A stretch of 64,000 nt of DNA. It comes from Gammaproteobacteria bacterium. Its GTDB lineage: Bacteria; Pseudomonadota; Gammaproteobacteria; Pseudomonadales; Pseudohongiellaceae. Location: positions 372,001 through 436,000 of the forward strand of contig JAHEGE010000001.1 of NCBI GenBank assembly GCA_024639905.1. The letters are read 5' to 3'. Under the pieces are notes generated by a model, which worked only from the letters and a program-made list of their open reading frames with translations, had not been told where the DNA came from and ran no database searches. A program made the translations under genes and the position numbers. Numbering within the stretch: position 1 is the stretch's first letter; each line of letters opens with the position of its first letter. Positions 1 through 9,948 of this stretch are shown here, one piece after another.

Positions 1-269
1 AACTGATTGCCTAGGCCCTCGCCCTTTGAGGCTCCAGCAACGAGGCCGGCGATATCGGTAAACTCGACGGTGGTCGGAATCACCTTTTGCGGTTTCACGA
101 TGTCAGCGAGCTGTGTGAGGCGCGCATCGGGGATAGAGACGATGCCGGAATTTGGCTCGATTGTGCAGAACGGGAAATTTTCCGCGGCGATGCCGGCCTT
201 GGTAAGCGCGTTAAACAGGGTCGACTTGCCGACGTTGGGTAGGCCGACGATTCCGCATTGTACTGGCAT
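1..269 (-). CDS. ychF: Ribosome-binding ATPase YchF, N-terminal part (cut by window edge)
   Basis: This is the first ~89 residues of the Obg-related P-loop NTPase YchF, an ATPase that binds ribosomes. The start is the ATG read at 269-267. Right after it the protein shows the YchF G1 motif GLPNVGKST, followed by [21 protein letters not shown], and then [18 protein letters not shown], the G3 region typical of YchF. The reading frame is open to base 1, so the helical-hairpin and TGS domains lie outside. It follows pth by 37 bases on the same strand, the pth-ychF pairing common in gammaproteobacteria. Identification is certain; only the end is missing. Confidence 0.95.
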   Translation of the reverse strand, partial: MPVQCGIVGLPNVGKSTLFNALTKAGIAAENFPFCTIEPNSGIVSIPDARLTQLADIVKPQKVIPTTVEFTDIAGLVAGASKGEGLGNQ

Positions 270-306
270 GATGTGTGTCTCTCTGAGTTGATCTTTACTG
301 AATGAT

Positions 307-894
307 TTAGGGTTCGGTATGGAGAAGCCGCATAGCTTCTTCCCATTCGCCGACAACCGCCTTGGGTATCACGCGAATGGAGTCTTCAATGTCACGCATA
401 ATGAGCTCGGCCTCTGATTTCGATGGGTCGCCGAGGACGTAATTGGCCACCATCGATTTGTGTCCTGGGTGACCGACGCCGATGCGTAGGCGGTAAAAAT
501 TGCGCGCGCCGCCGAGCGCATTGATGATATCGCGCATGCCGTTATGGCCGCCGTGACCGCCGTCGTATTTGAGTCGAGTAACGCCAACCTCGAAATCGAT
601 CTCGTCGTAGGCGACGAGCATATTCTGGGGTTCTATTTTGTAGAAATTGCAGACTGCTGCGACCGACTTGCCGCTGCCGTTCATGAATGTAGTCGGAAAT
701 AGCAGCTTTATCTCTTCGCCCGCGATGTTAATGCTACCGAATTCGCCGAAAAACTTCGCCTCGCCGCGCAGCTCGCCGCCATAGCATTTGGCAAGGTGGT
801 GCAGGAAGATGACACCCGCGTTATGCCGCGTGGAGTCGTACTTCGGGCCAGGGTTGCCGAGGCCGACGATGAGTTTTATGGGTGAAGTTTGCAT
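307..894 (-). CDS. pth: Peptidyl-tRNA hydrolase
   Basis: Pth cleaves the ester bond in peptidyl-tRNAs that drop off the ribosome, recycling tRNA in the cytoplasm. The 195-residue protein has the normal family length and opens with [19 protein letters not shown], where His24 is the family's catalytic histidine. The later [17 protein letters not shown] and [12 protein letters not shown] segments, including the conserved Asp and Asn, are also present. It lies between rplY upstream and ychF downstream on the same strand, the standard arrangement. A 188-base gap separates it from rplY and contains a terminator, so pth-ychF are probably also transcribed from their own promoter. Confidence 0.97.
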   Translation of the reverse strand: MQTSPIKLIVGLGNPGPKYDSTRHNAGVIFLHHLAKCYGGELRGEAKFFGEFGSINIAGEEIKLLFPTTFMNGSGKSVAAVCNFYKIEPQNMLVAYDEIDFEVGVTRLKYDGGHGGHNGMRDIINALGGARNFYRLRIGVGHPGHKSMVANYVLGDPSKSEAELIMRDIEDSIRVIPKAVVGEWEEAMRLLHTEP

Positions 895-1004
895 GATACT
901 GGGTCGCGAAGGTTAGGTTGGCCGTCGGCTTAGTTAAGGCGGCGCCACAGGGGGCGTATTGTAGCAGTAAATTCCGCGTAGGCGCGCTGCGCAAGCCGCA
1001 GGCA

Positions 1005-1032
1005 CAAAAAAGGCCGGGTATCGCTCCCAGCC
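1005..1032 (-). terminator. Rho-independent terminator after rplY
   Basis: Read on the minus strand, GGCTGGG (1032-1026) pairs with CCCGGCC (1018-1012) across a 7-base loop, with one T-G pair. A run of T residues follows immediately (1011-1005). This is a normal intrinsic terminator just downstream of the rplY stop codon at 1083. Confidence 0.8.
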
Positions 1033-1082
1033 CTTTTCGTGTGACGCTGCTGCCTGCTTGGCTGCAGCGCCGGTCGGCGTGA

Positions 1083-1721
1083 TTACTCTTCGCCGGCTTC
1101 TTCTGCTTCCGCGTCGGCAGCTTTGTCGGCCTTCTCGCCCTTCGCAGCCTTCACTGTGGCTACTGCAAGGTCGCCGTCTTCGTGCGTTAGCGAGACGCTA
1201 GTTACGCCTGCTGGCAGAGCGATGTCTGACAGGTGGACGTTGGAACCCACTTCAACCTCGAGCATATTCACCTCGATGAACTCGGGCAGGTCTTTTGGCA
1301 GACAGCTGACTTCGATCTCGTTGAGGGTCTTGAGAATGCTGCCGCCGCCGATCTTGACGCCGACACACTTCTCTTCGTTGGTGAAGTGCAGAGGCACTTT
1401 AACCGTGACCGCTTCTTTCTCATTAATGCGCAGGAAATCAGCATGCAGGATGAAAGGCTTGGCAGGGTGACGCTGTAGCGCCTTGATTACCGCTTTCTCT
1501 TTCTTCTTGCCGACGTTCAGCGTGATGACGTGAGAGAAAAACGCTTCGTTTTCCGTCGCCTTGATGATGTCCTTATGGGCAATCGTCAGTGATACGGGCT
1601 CAGCGTCTCCACCGTAAAGCACGGCAGGAATGTTGCTTTCCAAACGGCGTAGGCGGCGGCTCGCACCTTTCCCTAAGTCTGTTCGGACTGTGCAATTTAA
1701 TTCAAATACATCTTTAGACAT
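1083..1721 (-). CDS. rplY: 50S ribosomal protein L25, long general-stress (CTC) form
   Basis: L25 binds 5S rRNA in the large ribosomal subunit. At 212 residues this is the two-domain CTC form: an N-terminal L25 5S-binding domain ([29 protein letters not shown]) up to about residue 95, then the beta C-terminal TL5-type domain ([40 protein letters not shown]). It ends in an acidic and alanine-rich tail ([14 protein letters not shown]) common in marine relatives. It sits between prs and pth as in Pseudomonas and is closed by an intrinsic terminator. The ATG at 1721 is the natural start. Confidence 0.95.
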   Translation of the reverse strand: MSKDVFELNCTVRTDLGKGASRRLRRLESNIPAVLYGGDAEPVSLTIAHKDIIKATENEAFFSHVITLNVGKKKEKAVIKALQRHPAKPFILHADFLRINEKEAVTVKVPLHFTNEEKCVGVKIGGGSILKTLNEIEVSCLPKDLPEFIEVNMLEVEVGSNVHLSDIALPAGVTSVSLTHEDGDLAVATVKAAKGEKADKAADAEAEEAGEE

Positions 1722-1846
1722 GATGTCTCTCCAAAACTCCCCGAAGGGATACCCAAGCTCGCTTGCGACCGGCTAGCTAGGGTGTTGCTTAAAGGCTGCA
1801 GTCGGAATTGACGCAGCCGGGTATCCGCACGACGGACGCCACCGAT

Positions 1847-2797
1847 TTAGGTGTTGTCGAACATCGCGCTGATGGATTCTTCATTACTGACCCTGCGGAT
1901 CGACTCAGCTAACAGCTTCGCCATAGACAGCTGGCGGATGCGCGGGCAGTTCTTCGCCTCTTCGCTTAGGGGGATGGTGTCGGTCACCACTAGCGAGTCG
2001 AGGTTCGAATTCATAATATTTTGAATCGCAGGGCCCGAGAGCACAGGGTGTGTGCTGTAGGCAACAACGCGTGTAGCACCGTGTTCCTTGAGTGCGTCAG
2101 CGGCTTTGCACAATGTGCCAGCGGTATCGACCATGTCGTCGACGATTAAACACGTGCGATCTGCTACGTCGCCGATGATATGCATCACTTGGGCGACGTT
2201 AGCCGATGGGCGACGCTTGTCGATAATCGCGAGGTCTGCATTGAGGCGCTTGGCGACCGCGCGTGCGCGCACCACACCGCCGATGTCTGGAGAGACGACG
2301 GTGAGGTTTTCGTATTTTTGGCGCTCTATGTCGTCGGTCAGGACCGGCGAGCCATACACATTATCTACTGGGATGCTGAAAAAGCCCTGGATCTGCTCGG
2401 CGTGCAGGTCGACGGTGAGGACGCGGTCGACGCCGACGGCGCTAATCATGTCTGCCACGACTTTTGCGCTGATGGCGACTCGAGCAGAGCGCACGCGGCG
2501 GTCTTGGCGGGCATAGCCGAAATAAGGGATGACCGCAGTAATGCGGTTGGCTGAGGCGCGGTGAAGCGCGTCGGCCATGAGCAAGAGCTCCATGATGCTG
2601 TCGTTAGTCGGTGCGCAGGTGGGCTGAATCACGAAAACGTCTTTGCCGCGGACATTCTCGTTGAGCTCGACGCTGATTTCGCCATCGGAGAATTTGCTGA
2701 TACTAGCGTAGCCGAGGGGGAGGCCAATGTTCTTGGCAATGGCGTCGGCGAGGGCTGGGTTAGCGTTACCGCTAAAGACCATCAAATTGTTTGCCAC
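1847..2797 (-). CDS. prs: Ribose-phosphate pyrophosphokinase
   Basis: Prs makes PRPP from ribose 5-phosphate and ATP, feeding purine, pyrimidine, NAD, histidine and tryptophan synthesis. The 316-residue length is typical of class I enzymes. Visible signatures are [10 protein letters not shown] at the N-terminus, the flexible-loop region [18 protein letters not shown], the metal-binding [11 protein letters not shown] segment and the PRPP loop [17 protein letters not shown]. It lies between tRNA-Gln upstream and rplY downstream on the same strand, the classic gammaproteobacterial order. Nothing unusual is seen. Confidence 0.97.
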   Translation of the reverse strand: MANNLMVFSGNANPALADAIAKNIGLPLGYASISKFSDGEISVELNENVRGKDVFVIQPTCAPTNDSIMELLLMADALHRASANRITAVIPYFGYARQDRRVRSARVAISAKVVADMISAVGVDRVLTVDLHAEQIQGFFSIPVDNVYGSPVLTDDIERQKYENLTVVSPDIGGVVRARAVAKRLNADLAIIDKRRPSANVAQVMHIIGDVADRTCLIVDDMVDTAGTLCKAADALKEHGATRVVAYSTHPVLSGPAIQNIMNSNLDSLVVTDTIPLSEEAKNCPRIRQLSMAKLLAESIRRVSNEESISAMFDNT

Positions 2798-2919
2798 GGG
2801 TGCGTTCCTTCACGGTTGGAGAGTTCTATCCGCACTCAGGCGCCGGTGCGAGGGTCAGTGAGGAGATCGAGAGGCCAGCTAGGTAGCTTGCTCTTCGAGG
2901 ACCTGTCCTGACGGGAAAA

Positions 2920-2994
2920 TGGCTGGGGTGGCAGGATTCGAACCTGCGCATGCTAGGATCAAAACCTAGTGCCTTACCACTTGGCGACACCCCA
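2920..2994 (-). tRNA. tRNA-Gln (anticodon UUG)
   Basis: The minus strand from 2994 to 2920 folds as a complete cloverleaf. The acceptor TGGGGTG pairs with CACCCCA, then come discriminator G and an encoded CCA (2922-2920). The anticodon arm is CTAGG-TTTTGAT-CCTAG with anticodon TTG, and the T arm contains GGTTCGAATCC. It sits between ispE and prs, where gammaproteobacteria of the Pseudomonas type usually carry tRNA-Gln, so it is probably co-transcribed with them. Confidence 0.95.
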
Positions 2995-3090
2995 ACAACC
3001 TGTGTCGGCTAGCCGCGATTCTCGCGTCTAGCTCTAATTTTCGTGCGGCGAATTCTACACCGTCTTTCGCCTTAGGGCTATGCCTTGGCG

Positions 3091-3960
3091 TTATTCTTTC
3101 GTATTGATCCTTGTGTAGGCCCGCGGCATCAGCCTGTCCATACCACGTGCGACGAAACCGGTGCAGCCCTCTGGCAAATCGGCTAATGCGCTGCGCGCTT
3201 GGCCCTCGTCTGTGAAACTCGCGAAGACGCTCGCGCCTGTGCCGGTCATTCGTGCCGGCGCGTAGTTGTCGAGCCACCTCAGGGCCACGTCTACCGGCGG
3301 GTAGAGCTTACGGGTCACTGCCTCGCAGTCGTTGCCTGACCGACCCTCGAGGAAGTCGCGCATTTTGATCGCTCGCGTGTTGCGTGTCAAATCAGCTTGG
3401 GTAAATACACGCTGGGTCGACACGAAGCAGTCGGGGGTCACCACAAGATAGAGAGGCTCGCCGAGACTGACGGGTGTGAGCTCCTCGCCGATTCCCTCGG
3501 CCCAAGCGCTGTGCCCGCGAACGAATACCGGCACGTCGGCGCCCAGCGTCACACCAAGCTGGCATAGGCGTGGCTCGTCTAGGCCAAGCCCCCAGAGCTC
3601 ATTCAGGGCGACGAGCGTCGTCGCCGCGTCGGAGCTGCCGCCCCCGAGACCCGCGCCGGCCGGGAGGCGTTTGAGGATTTTTATGTGCGCGCCGAGCTGA
3701 GGTTTACCGCAGGCATTCCTTAGCAGGTCTGCGGCACGCAAGATTAAGTTGCCGTCCAGCGGCATGCCGGCCGCCGTTGGTCCCTCGGCCTCGAGTGCCA
3801 GTTGACCCGCTTCGCGGTGCTCGAAACTTAGCTCGTCGCCATAATCGAGCAGTTGAAAGAGGGTTTGCAGCTCGTGGTAGCCGTCCTCCCTTCTGCCAGT
3901 AATGTGCAGGAAGAGGTTGAGTTTGGCCGGCGCCAAGCGGGTGATCGTCTGTCTGCTCAT
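3091..3960 (-). CDS. ispE: 4-diphosphocytidyl-2-C-methyl-D-erythritol kinase
   Basis: IspE is the ATP-dependent GHMP kinase of the MEP isoprenoid pathway, phosphorylating CDP-methylerythritol at the 2-position. At 289 residues it has the family length. LAPAKLNLFLHITGRREDGYHEL at the N-terminus contains the conserved Lys13. LPAGAGLGGGSSDAATTL is the GHMP ATP-binding loop and MTGTGASVFASF is the third GHMP motif. Its ATG directly abuts the lolB stop codon with no gap, so the two genes are translationally linked. The order lolB-ispE-tRNA-Gln-prs is standard. Confidence 0.96.
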   Translation of the reverse strand: MSRQTITRLAPAKLNLFLHITGRREDGYHELQTLFQLLDYGDELSFEHREAGQLALEAEGPTAAGMPLDGNLILRAADLLRNACGKPQLGAHIKILKRLPAGAGLGGGSSDAATTLVALNELWGLGLDEPRLCQLGVTLGADVPVFVRGHSAWAEGIGEELTPVSLGEPLYLVVTPDCFVSTQRVFTQADLTRNTRAIKMRDFLEGRSGNDCEAVTRKLYPPVDVALRWLDNYAPARMTGTGASVFASFTDEGQARSALADLPEGCTGFVARGMDRLMPRAYTRINTKE

Positions 3961-4551
3961 CTAGTCGAGCATCCAATTGAGTCCGACAAAGACGAGTCGT
4001 ATGTCTTGCTCGCTGCGGCTGACTTCGATGCGCCGCGGTAGCGATAACGCCCCGTACTGGCGCGGATCGGGGTAGCGGATTAGCCAGCCATCCTGTTGGA
4101 TTTCGGTCAGGCGATTCGCCTCGTCGAAGCTGAGCTGAGGGCGTGGCCTCGGCGCCGGCAGCCCCTTAATCCAGTAGTTGAGCGACGACACAGGCAGCTC
4201 ATAGCCAAGCTCGCGTAAAATCAAGCGCTCCGGCGTCCGCGCCTGCTGCGTGCGGCCATCGGTCTCGAGGCTAACGCCATCTGGGTTGCCGGTAATGAGC
4301 GTGTTGCCCGCGTTAAAAGTGCCCCATAGCCGAATCGTGTAGTCGTCGCTGTGTTGTCGCCAGTCGATGCGCGGCGTATGCGATTCACCGTCATAGCGAA
4401 TATTCACGCGGCCGCGCAATTGCCACGATTCGAGTGCGCTAAGCTGATCTTGCAGTAATGCCCAGTTAGGGTTGCTCGCCGCAGGTGGCGCGAGGGTGCA
4501 GGCATGCAGCAGCGCGCTGAGGGTGAGTAGAGCGAGTACGCGGGCGTGCAT
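3961..4551 (-). CDS. lolB: Outer-membrane lipoprotein LolB
   Basis: LolB accepts lipoproteins from periplasmic LolA and inserts them in the outer membrane. The chosen start (ATG 4551-4549) overlaps the stop of the upstream TPR gene (TGATG) and gives a clean lipoprotein signal, MHARVLALLTLSALLHACTL, with Cys at the lipobox LLHAC. An upstream in-frame start would add an unlikely Arg-rich leader of 31 residues. The mature part shows the LolB pattern: SALESWQLRGRVNIRYDGES, DYTIRLWGTFNAGNTLITG and SSLNYWIKGLPAP. About 196 residues, the usual size. Confidence 0.93.
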   Translation of the reverse strand: MHARVLALLTLSALLHACTLAPPAASNPNWALLQDQLSALESWQLRGRVNIRYDGESHTPRIDWRQHSDDYTIRLWGTFNAGNTLITGNPDGVSLETDGRTQQARTPERLILRELGYELPVSSLNYWIKGLPAPRPRPQLSFDEANRLTEIQQDGWLIRYPDPRQYGALSLPRRIEVSRSEQDIRLVFVGLNWMLD

Positions 4552-6371
4552 CAGGCGTCGTTGCTTGCCGCCTCGCCCTGCAGGCGCTGCATGGCCTCGG
4601 TCACGAGCGGGTCGTTGGGTGCGTCTTTCAGAGCGGTTTCCCACACCTGTATAGCCTCATCGCGGCGCCCCATGGCCCAGAGTATCTCGCCCATGTGTGA
4701 GGCGACCTCGGGGTCGGGGAAGACGGCGAAGGCGCGGCGAATATTCGCTAGCGCCTCGTCGTAGCGACCAAGTTTATACTGTGCCCACGCGAGGCTGTCG
4801 GTGGTTGCGGGGTCGCCGGGGTTAAGCGCGATGGCTCGCTCGAGCAATTGCAGTGCTTCTTCATAGCGTGTGGTTTGATTGGCGAGCATATACCCGAGGT
4901 GGTTGAGCGCGCGCGCATCGTCAGGTTTCACGTTGATGATCGTGCGCAAGTCGGCCTCCGAGCCTTCGAGGTTGTTCTGCGAATCGAAATACAAGACACG
5001 AGCGAAGAGCAGATCGACCTCGCCAGGGAATCGATTGAGGCTAGTGTCCAATAGACGCTTCGCGCGCTCACCCAAGCCGACTTGTTGCAACAGCTGCGCT
5101 TCGAGCGTGACGAAGAGAATCTCGAGGCGCGGCTGGCCGCGTGAGAGTCGCTGCAGCCAGTCGTGTGCCTCATCTAAGTCGCCGAGCTGGATGGACAGTC
5201 GAGTTGCTTGCTGCTGCGCTCCGAGGAAGTTGTTGGTGCCAATAGACACGAGGCGGTAGTTGTCGATCGCGCGTTCAAGCGCTTGCTGCCCTTCGAAACT
5301 CACGCCGAGGTAGTAGCGGCTCTCATCTACCCGCTCATTGGCGTCGATGAGGCGCTGGAGAAGCGCCTGAGTCTGGGGATATTGCTCGAGTTCGAGGTGC
5401 ACCAGCGCTTTGGAATAGGTGGCCTCCCAGTTGCGCGGATCCTGCTCGATAAGCGTCGCATACTCGTCTACCGCGCCCTCAAAGTCTTGTCGCGCGATAA
5501 GGAGGCGCGCGAGGCTTGCGCGCAGCATGGGATCGGTATCGAAACGCTTTACGCCCGTGCGCATGACTCGCAGGGCATCGTCGAATCTGTCCATGTTTTG
5601 CAGTATCTGTGTTTCTAACAATACGATGCCGGTGCTCGGGGTGACTTTCTCGCGCACGGCGTCGAGGGCAGCGAGTGCCGCGTCGAATTCGCCGCTCTGG
5701 GCAAGCAATTGCACGCGAGCGAGCAGCAGGCTGTCGTTGTTGGGGAACTGTGCGATCAAGGGCTCTAAGGCGTCGATTAACAGCGCGCGAGACTGGGGGT
5801 TAAGCTGGCCGGTGCGCGCGGATAGTGCGGAGAAATCGATAGCGCCGCCCAGTTCGAGTACGCGTGCCATGCGCGGCAATGCGCGGTCGAAGGCGCCGGC
5901 CTCGAGGAATTCGATGGCGAGCAGGAGCTGCGGCTGCGGGTCTTGCGGAGCGACTTCACTCCATAGCAAACCCAGCTGAAGTAGCGCGTTAGTATCGCCA
6001 GCAATCGAGGCAAACTGCACCGCGCGGCGTATAACGCCGAGATCTTTCGTGGCAAGGGCGAGGTCTAGGTAGCTGTCGCCGGCGGCCTCGAGGTCGCCGC
6101 TATTGGCTTCGAGTTCGCCGACAATGGCACGGTAGAGCTCGTCTTCGGTAAAGGCGCCGTATTCGATAGGGCTATCTTCGCTGCTGTCGGGCACGTCGCT
6201 GCCTTCGACCTGTGTCAGCACGGCTTCGGTGTCAGTTGCCGGATCAAGGGTACTCGGCGCTGAGGCGCAGCCTGCCAACGCCATGCACAGACTTAGGCAC
6301 AGGCCTGCGATCAGGGCAGGGTGGGCGCTGCTGCCCTTAAGAGAGGCGGCGTGTGTAGGGTTGTGGGTCAT
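4551..6371 (-). CDS. TPR-repeat lipoprotein upstream of lolB
   Basis: The protein is a long tetratricopeptide-repeat solenoid behind a lipoprotein signal (LCLSLCMALAGC, Cys as the predicted lipidation site). Repeats with the TPR pattern run through most of the ~600 residues; the clearest are near the C-terminus (LNHLGYMLANQTTRYEEALQ, DSLAWAQYKLGRYDEALANI). Pseudomonas has an equivalent TPR protein at this spot between hemA and lolB, so a role in outer-membrane or envelope assembly is plausible but unproven. The start is uncertain: ATG at 6371 is annotated, while a TTG at 6404 has the better ribosome site (AAGGA six bases upstream) and a GTG at 6419 is also in frame. Confidence 0.85.
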   Translation of the reverse strand: MTHNPTHAASLKGSSAHPALIAGLCLSLCMALAGCASAPSTLDPATDTEAVLTQVEGSDVPDSSEDSPIEYGAFTEDELYRAIVGELEANSGDLEAAGDSYLDLALATKDLGVIRRAVQFASIAGDTNALLQLGLLWSEVAPQDPQPQLLLAIEFLEAGAFDRALPRMARVLELGGAIDFSALSARTGQLNPQSRALLIDALEPLIAQFPNNDSLLLARVQLLAQSGEFDAALAALDAVREKVTPSTGIVLLETQILQNMDRFDDALRVMRTGVKRFDTDPMLRASLARLLIARQDFEGAVDEYATLIEQDPRNWEATYSKALVHLELEQYPQTQALLQRLIDANERVDESRYYLGVSFEGQQALERAIDNYRLVSIGTNNFLGAQQQATRLSIQLGDLDEAHDWLQRLSRGQPRLEILFVTLEAQLLQQVGLGERAKRLLDTSLNRFPGEVDLLFARVLYFDSQNNLEGSEADLRTIINVKPDDARALNHLGYMLANQTTRYEEALQLLERAIALNPGDPATTDSLAWAQYKLGRYDEALANIRRAFAVFPDPEVASHMGEILWAMGRRDEAIQVWETALKDAPNDPLVTEAMQRLQGEAASNDA

Positions 6372-6592
6372 CTCGGCGGAGAGGGCTTGTGGCGTGACGT
6401 TCAATGGAATTCCTTGCACGGCGTGCTCGCTGGGTGGATGCGTGAGCGTGTTTTCATCATAACGCCTGCTCTTGCCTCGTTGCTAGCCCGTTCTCTGATG
6501 GGCAGGATGGCACAGATTTAGTACCATAGCAGATTCCCTCGATGAGGCGCGCGGCGAAGAGCTGACACTGAAATTCATGGCATTGGCATAAC

Positions 6593-7891
6593 ATGGCTCT
6601 GGTACTCCTAGGCATTAACCATACAACGGCGTCTATCGCGCTGCGCGAGAAGGTGGCCTTTCCGCCAGAATTGGTTGAGCGCGCGCTCGAGCAGCTGCGG
6701 CAGCTCGCCGCGGTAAACGAAGCGGTTATCGTGTCTACCTGCAACCGCACCGAGCTTTATCTGGACTGTGATATTGAAAACGAGTCGGATGCCGACGGCG
6801 ATCACACTGCTGTGAATTCGGTGCTCGATTGGCTGGCGCAGTTCCGCTCGCTGCCACGCAGCGAATTGAGTCAGAGCAGCTATGCCTTCGAAAGCGCCGA
6901 AGTCGTCCGCCACCTCATGCGGGTGTCCTGCGGGCTAGACTCAATGGTGTTAGGCGAGCCGCAGATTCTCGGGCAGATTAAATCGGCGTTCGCCCTGTCG
7001 AAAGAATTCGATGCCGTGGGCCCCGCGCTCGGGCGTGCATTTCAGGACGCCTTCTCCATCGCCAAGCAAGTGCGTACCGATACGGCGATAGGCCAGAATC
7101 CTGTTTCAGTTGCCTACGCTGCGGTAACGCTGTCGGAGCGCATCTTTTCTAATCTCGCGAGCCTCAACGTTCTATTGATCGGCGCGGGAAAGACGATCGA
7201 GCTGGTGGTTACCCACCTCTTTGATCGCGGTGTGCGCAATATCGTAGTGGCGAATCGCACGCTCGATAACGCACTGGAGATCGCCGGTAAATTTGGCGGG
7301 CAGGGCGTCTTGCTTTCCGATATTCCTGAGCGACTCGTCGCCGCTGATATCGTCGTCTCGTCAACGAATAGCCAACTGCCATTGCTCGGCAAAGGCACCG
7401 TGGAGAGCGCGCTCAAGCGTCGCAAACACAAGCCTATGCTGCTCGTCGACCTCGCGGTGCCGCGGGATATCGAAGCGGAAGTGGGCGAGATAGCAGACGC
7501 GTATCTGTACAGTATCGACGACATTGCCGAGGTGATCGAAGACGGCGTTAAGTCTCGCGAGGAGGCAGCGGCGCAGGCGCAAAAGATTATCGAGCTCGGT
7601 GTGGATGAGCATTTAAAACAGCTGCGCGCGCTGAATGCAGTGGCTACGCTGAAGGCTTTTCGCGCGAGCGCCGATGCGATTCGCGAAGCGGAGCTGCAGC
7701 GCGCACTTAAGCTGTTAGAAGCCGGCGAAGCGCCTGCAGAGGTGTTGGCGACTCTTGCTCGCGGGCTCACCAATAAGCTTATCCATTCGCCCACCGTGCA
7801 GATGAAGAAAGCGAGCGCGGAAGGCCGCAACGAGGGCTTGCAGCTTATTCGCGAGCTGTATGCTCTAGACGACGAGAATCTTAATACTTAA
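6593..7891 (+). CDS. hemA: Glutamyl-tRNA reductase
   Basis: HemA reduces the glutamyl group of Glu-tRNA(Glu) with NADPH to glutamate-1-semialdehyde, the first committed step of C5 haem synthesis. The 432-residue protein begins [19 protein letters not shown] and has the catalytic Cys50 in [35 protein letters not shown] follows. The NADPH domain shows [12 protein letters not shown] and VANRT, and a C-terminal dimerisation helix bundle follows. It is divergent from the TPR-lolB-ispE operon with 173-221 bases of shared upstream DNA, and heads hemA-prfA-prmC-moeB. This order is conserved in Pseudomonas. Confidence 0.97.
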   Translation: MALVLLGINHTTASIALREKVAFPPELVERALEQLRQLAAVNEAVIVSTCNRTELYLDCDIENESDADGDHTAVNSVLDWLAQFRSLPRSELSQSSYAFESAEVVRHLMRVSCGLDSMVLGEPQILGQIKSAFALSKEFDAVGPALGRAFQDAFSIAKQVRTDTAIGQNPVSVAYAAVTLSERIFSNLASLNVLLIGAGKTIELVVTHLFDRGVRNIVVANRTLDNALEIAGKFGGQGVLLSDIPERLVAADIVVSSTNSQLPLLGKGTVESALKRRKHKPMLLVDLAVPRDIEAEVGEIADAYLYSIDDIAEVIEDGVKSREEAAAQAQKIIELGVDEHLKQLRALNAVATLKAFRASADAIREAELQRALKLLEAGEAPAEVLATLARGLTNKLIHSPTVQMKKASAEGRNEGLQLIRELYALDDENLNT

Positions 7892-7953
7892 ATGAGCGCC
7901 GCTCGAGTGCTCGATACTGCGCGGCAAACGAAGCCGCAGGAAAATCCCCGAAG

Positions 7954-9042
7954 ATGAAAGACTCCATACGCCACAAGCTCGACAACCTCAAAGACCGTTT
8001 TGGCGAGCTAGAAGCGCTGCTTAGCGATGCCGAGGTGATTGCGGATCAGAATCGTTTTCGCGACCTCTCGAAAGAGTATGCGGAGCTCGAAGAGTTGGTG
8101 CAGGCTTTCGATCGTTTCGTTGGCGCCGAGGGAGATCTGGAGCAGGCGCGGGAGATGCAGAAAGACAGCGATCCCGACATCAAAGAGATGGCCGTTGAGG
8201 AGGTGGTGGCGAGCGAGGCGCTAATCGACGAACTCGAGCTCACGCTGCAGACGCTCCTGCTCCCTAAGGACGAGAAAGACAGCTGTAACGTGTTTTTGGA
8301 AGTTCGCGCTGGCACTGGCGGCGATGAAGCGGCGATTTTCTCCGGCGACCTGTTCCGCATGTACTCACGCTATGCCGAGTTGCAAGGCTGGCGCTTGGAA
8401 GTCATTACTGAGCGCCATGGCGAGCACGGTGGCTACAAAGAGTTGGTGGTGCGCATCGAAGGCAAGAACGTCTACGAGCGGCTCAAATTCGAGTCCGGCG
8501 CGCATCGCGTGCAGCGCGTCCCCGAAACCGAGACCCAAGGCCGCATCCATACCTCAGCCTGTACCGTCGCCATCATGCCAGAGATGGAGGGTATCGAGGA
8601 GATCGAGATCAATAAGGCAGACCTGCGGGTCGATACGTTCCGTGCAAGCGGTGCAGGCGGCCAGCACGTCAACAAGACAGACTCGGCAATCAGGCTCACA
8701 CACATTCCCAGCGGGATGGTGGTCGAGTGTCAGGACGAGCGTTCACAGCATAAGAATCGCGCTCGCGCGATGTCGCTGCTACAAGCCAAGCTTATGGACG
8801 CGGCGACCTCTGCGCAGCAGCAGGAGGAGTCGGATAATCGGCGTGCCTTGGTGGGTAGCGGCGACCGTTCGGAGAAGATTCGCACCTACAACTATCCGCA
8901 GGGGCGCGTGACCGATCATCGCATCAAGCTCACCCTTTATAACCTTGCCGAAATCATGAACGGAGACTTGGGCTCTGTCATCCAGCCGCTTATTAACGAG
9001 TATCAGGCCGATCAGCTAGCTGGTCTGGCGGGCGACGATTAA
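7954..9042 (+). CDS. prfA: Peptide chain release factor 1
   Basis: RF1 reads UAA and UAG stop codons and triggers peptide release. The 362-residue protein carries the GGQ motif in [19 protein letters not shown], which PrmC methylates on the glutamine. The RF1-specific tripeptide region is [20 protein letters not shown] (PET at the PxT site). The gene is followed after only 7 bases by prmC, the methyltransferase that acts on this factor, so the two are co-expressed. Length and motifs are all normal. Confidence 0.97.
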   Translation: MKDSIRHKLDNLKDRFGELEALLSDAEVIADQNRFRDLSKEYAELEELVQAFDRFVGAEGDLEQAREMQKDSDPDIKEMAVEEVVASEALIDELELTLQTLLLPKDEKDSCNVFLEVRAGTGGDEAAIFSGDLFRMYSRYAELQGWRLEVITERHGEHGGYKELVVRIEGKNVYERLKFESGAHRVQRVPETETQGRIHTSACTVAIMPEMEGIEEIEINKADLRVDTFRASGAGGQHVNKTDSAIRLTHIPSGMVVECQDERSQHKNRARAMSLLQAKLMDAATSAQQQEESDNRRALVGSGDRSEKIRTYNYPQGRVTDHRIKLTLYNLAEIMNGDLGSVIQPLINEYQADQLAGLAGDD

Positions 9043-9049
9043 ACGGACA

Positions 9050-9898
9050 ATGGCGACCATCTCAGAGGTTCTCAGTCGGGAGCGTGCAACCCCCTGCGGT
9101 GACAGCTGGCTCATAGACACCGAGTTGCTTTTAATGGAGGCGCTAGCGTGCCGCCGCGAAACGCTCCTGACCTGGCCCGATCGCGAGGTCGACGCCGATG
9201 CACAGCAACGTTTCGATGCAATGATTGCGAGGCGCCGTGGCGGTGAGCCGATCGCCTATATAGTGGAGTCGAGAGAGTTCTGGGATTTTTCCCTCACGGT
9301 ATCGCCCGCGGTTTTGATTCCGCGTCCCGAGACCGAACTCTTGGTCGAAACTTGTCTCGAGCTACTGTCTGCGCGAGCAGGCGCGCAGCGGGTCGTCGAT
9401 CTGGGGACTGGGAGTGGCGCTATCGCTATTGCCCTTGCCCGCGCCGATGTTCGCTTTGAAGTGGTAGGGGTTGAGCTTAGTGCGGAGGCGCTAGCGATAG
9501 CGCAGACGAATGCGGAGCGACTCGCGGGTGACACTCTGCGGTTCGTGCAGGGTTCGTGGCTGGACGCTAGCGTCTGCACAGCGCTCGGCGGGGCTGTCGA
9601 CTTAATAGCTTCTAATCCGCCCTATATTGCCCCGGGCGATGCGCATCTCGGCCGCGGCGACCTGCGCTTCGAGCCGGCGCTCGCGCTGAGCTGCGCCGAG
9701 CAGGGGCTGGCGTCGATACTGAGCATCGTCGAAGATTGCCACAAGGTGTTGAAGAAAGGCGGTTGGCTGGTATTGGAACATGGCTTCGATCAGCGTGACG
9801 CGGTTGCTGCTATTCTAACGCGCGCCGGGTTTGCCGAGATCAACTGCCTAAAAGACCTGGCGGGACAGGACCGCGTGACCAGAGCCCACTATAATTAA
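9050..9898 (+). CDS. prmC: Release-factor glutamine N5-methyltransferase PrmC (HemK)
   Basis: PrmC methylates the GGQ glutamine of release factors using S-adenosylmethionine. The 282-residue protein has an N-terminal helical domain with GGEPIAYIVESREFWDFSL, followed by the substrate-binding PRPETELLVE. The SAM motif is VVDLGTGSGAIAIALA and the catalytic motif is SNPPYIAP. It follows prfA by 7 bases and is probably translated from the same message. Length and motif order match the family exactly. Confidence 0.96.
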   Translation: MATISEVLSRERATPCGDSWLIDTELLLMEALACRRETLLTWPDREVDADAQQRFDAMIARRRGGEPIAYIVESREFWDFSLTVSPAVLIPRPETELLVETCLELLSARAGAQRVVDLGTGSGAIAIALARADVRFEVVGVELSAEALAIAQTNAERLAGDTLRFVQGSWLDASVCTALGGAVDLIASNPPYIAPGDAHLGRGDLRFEPALALSCAEQGLASILSIVEDCHKVLKKGGWLVLEHGFDQRDAVAAILTRAGFAEINCLKDLAGQDRVTRAHYN

Positions 9899-9948
9899 GG
9901 CGTCGTGTTAAACAGATGCTGACACTGAGTTAACCAAGAGCGCCTACG

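Noticed and set aside
7114-7830. 238-codon frame on the minus strand inside hemA
   Set aside because: It is antisense to a confidently identified hemA, is rich in Ser/Arg/Ala as expected of a shadow frame at high GC, and has no recognisable motif.
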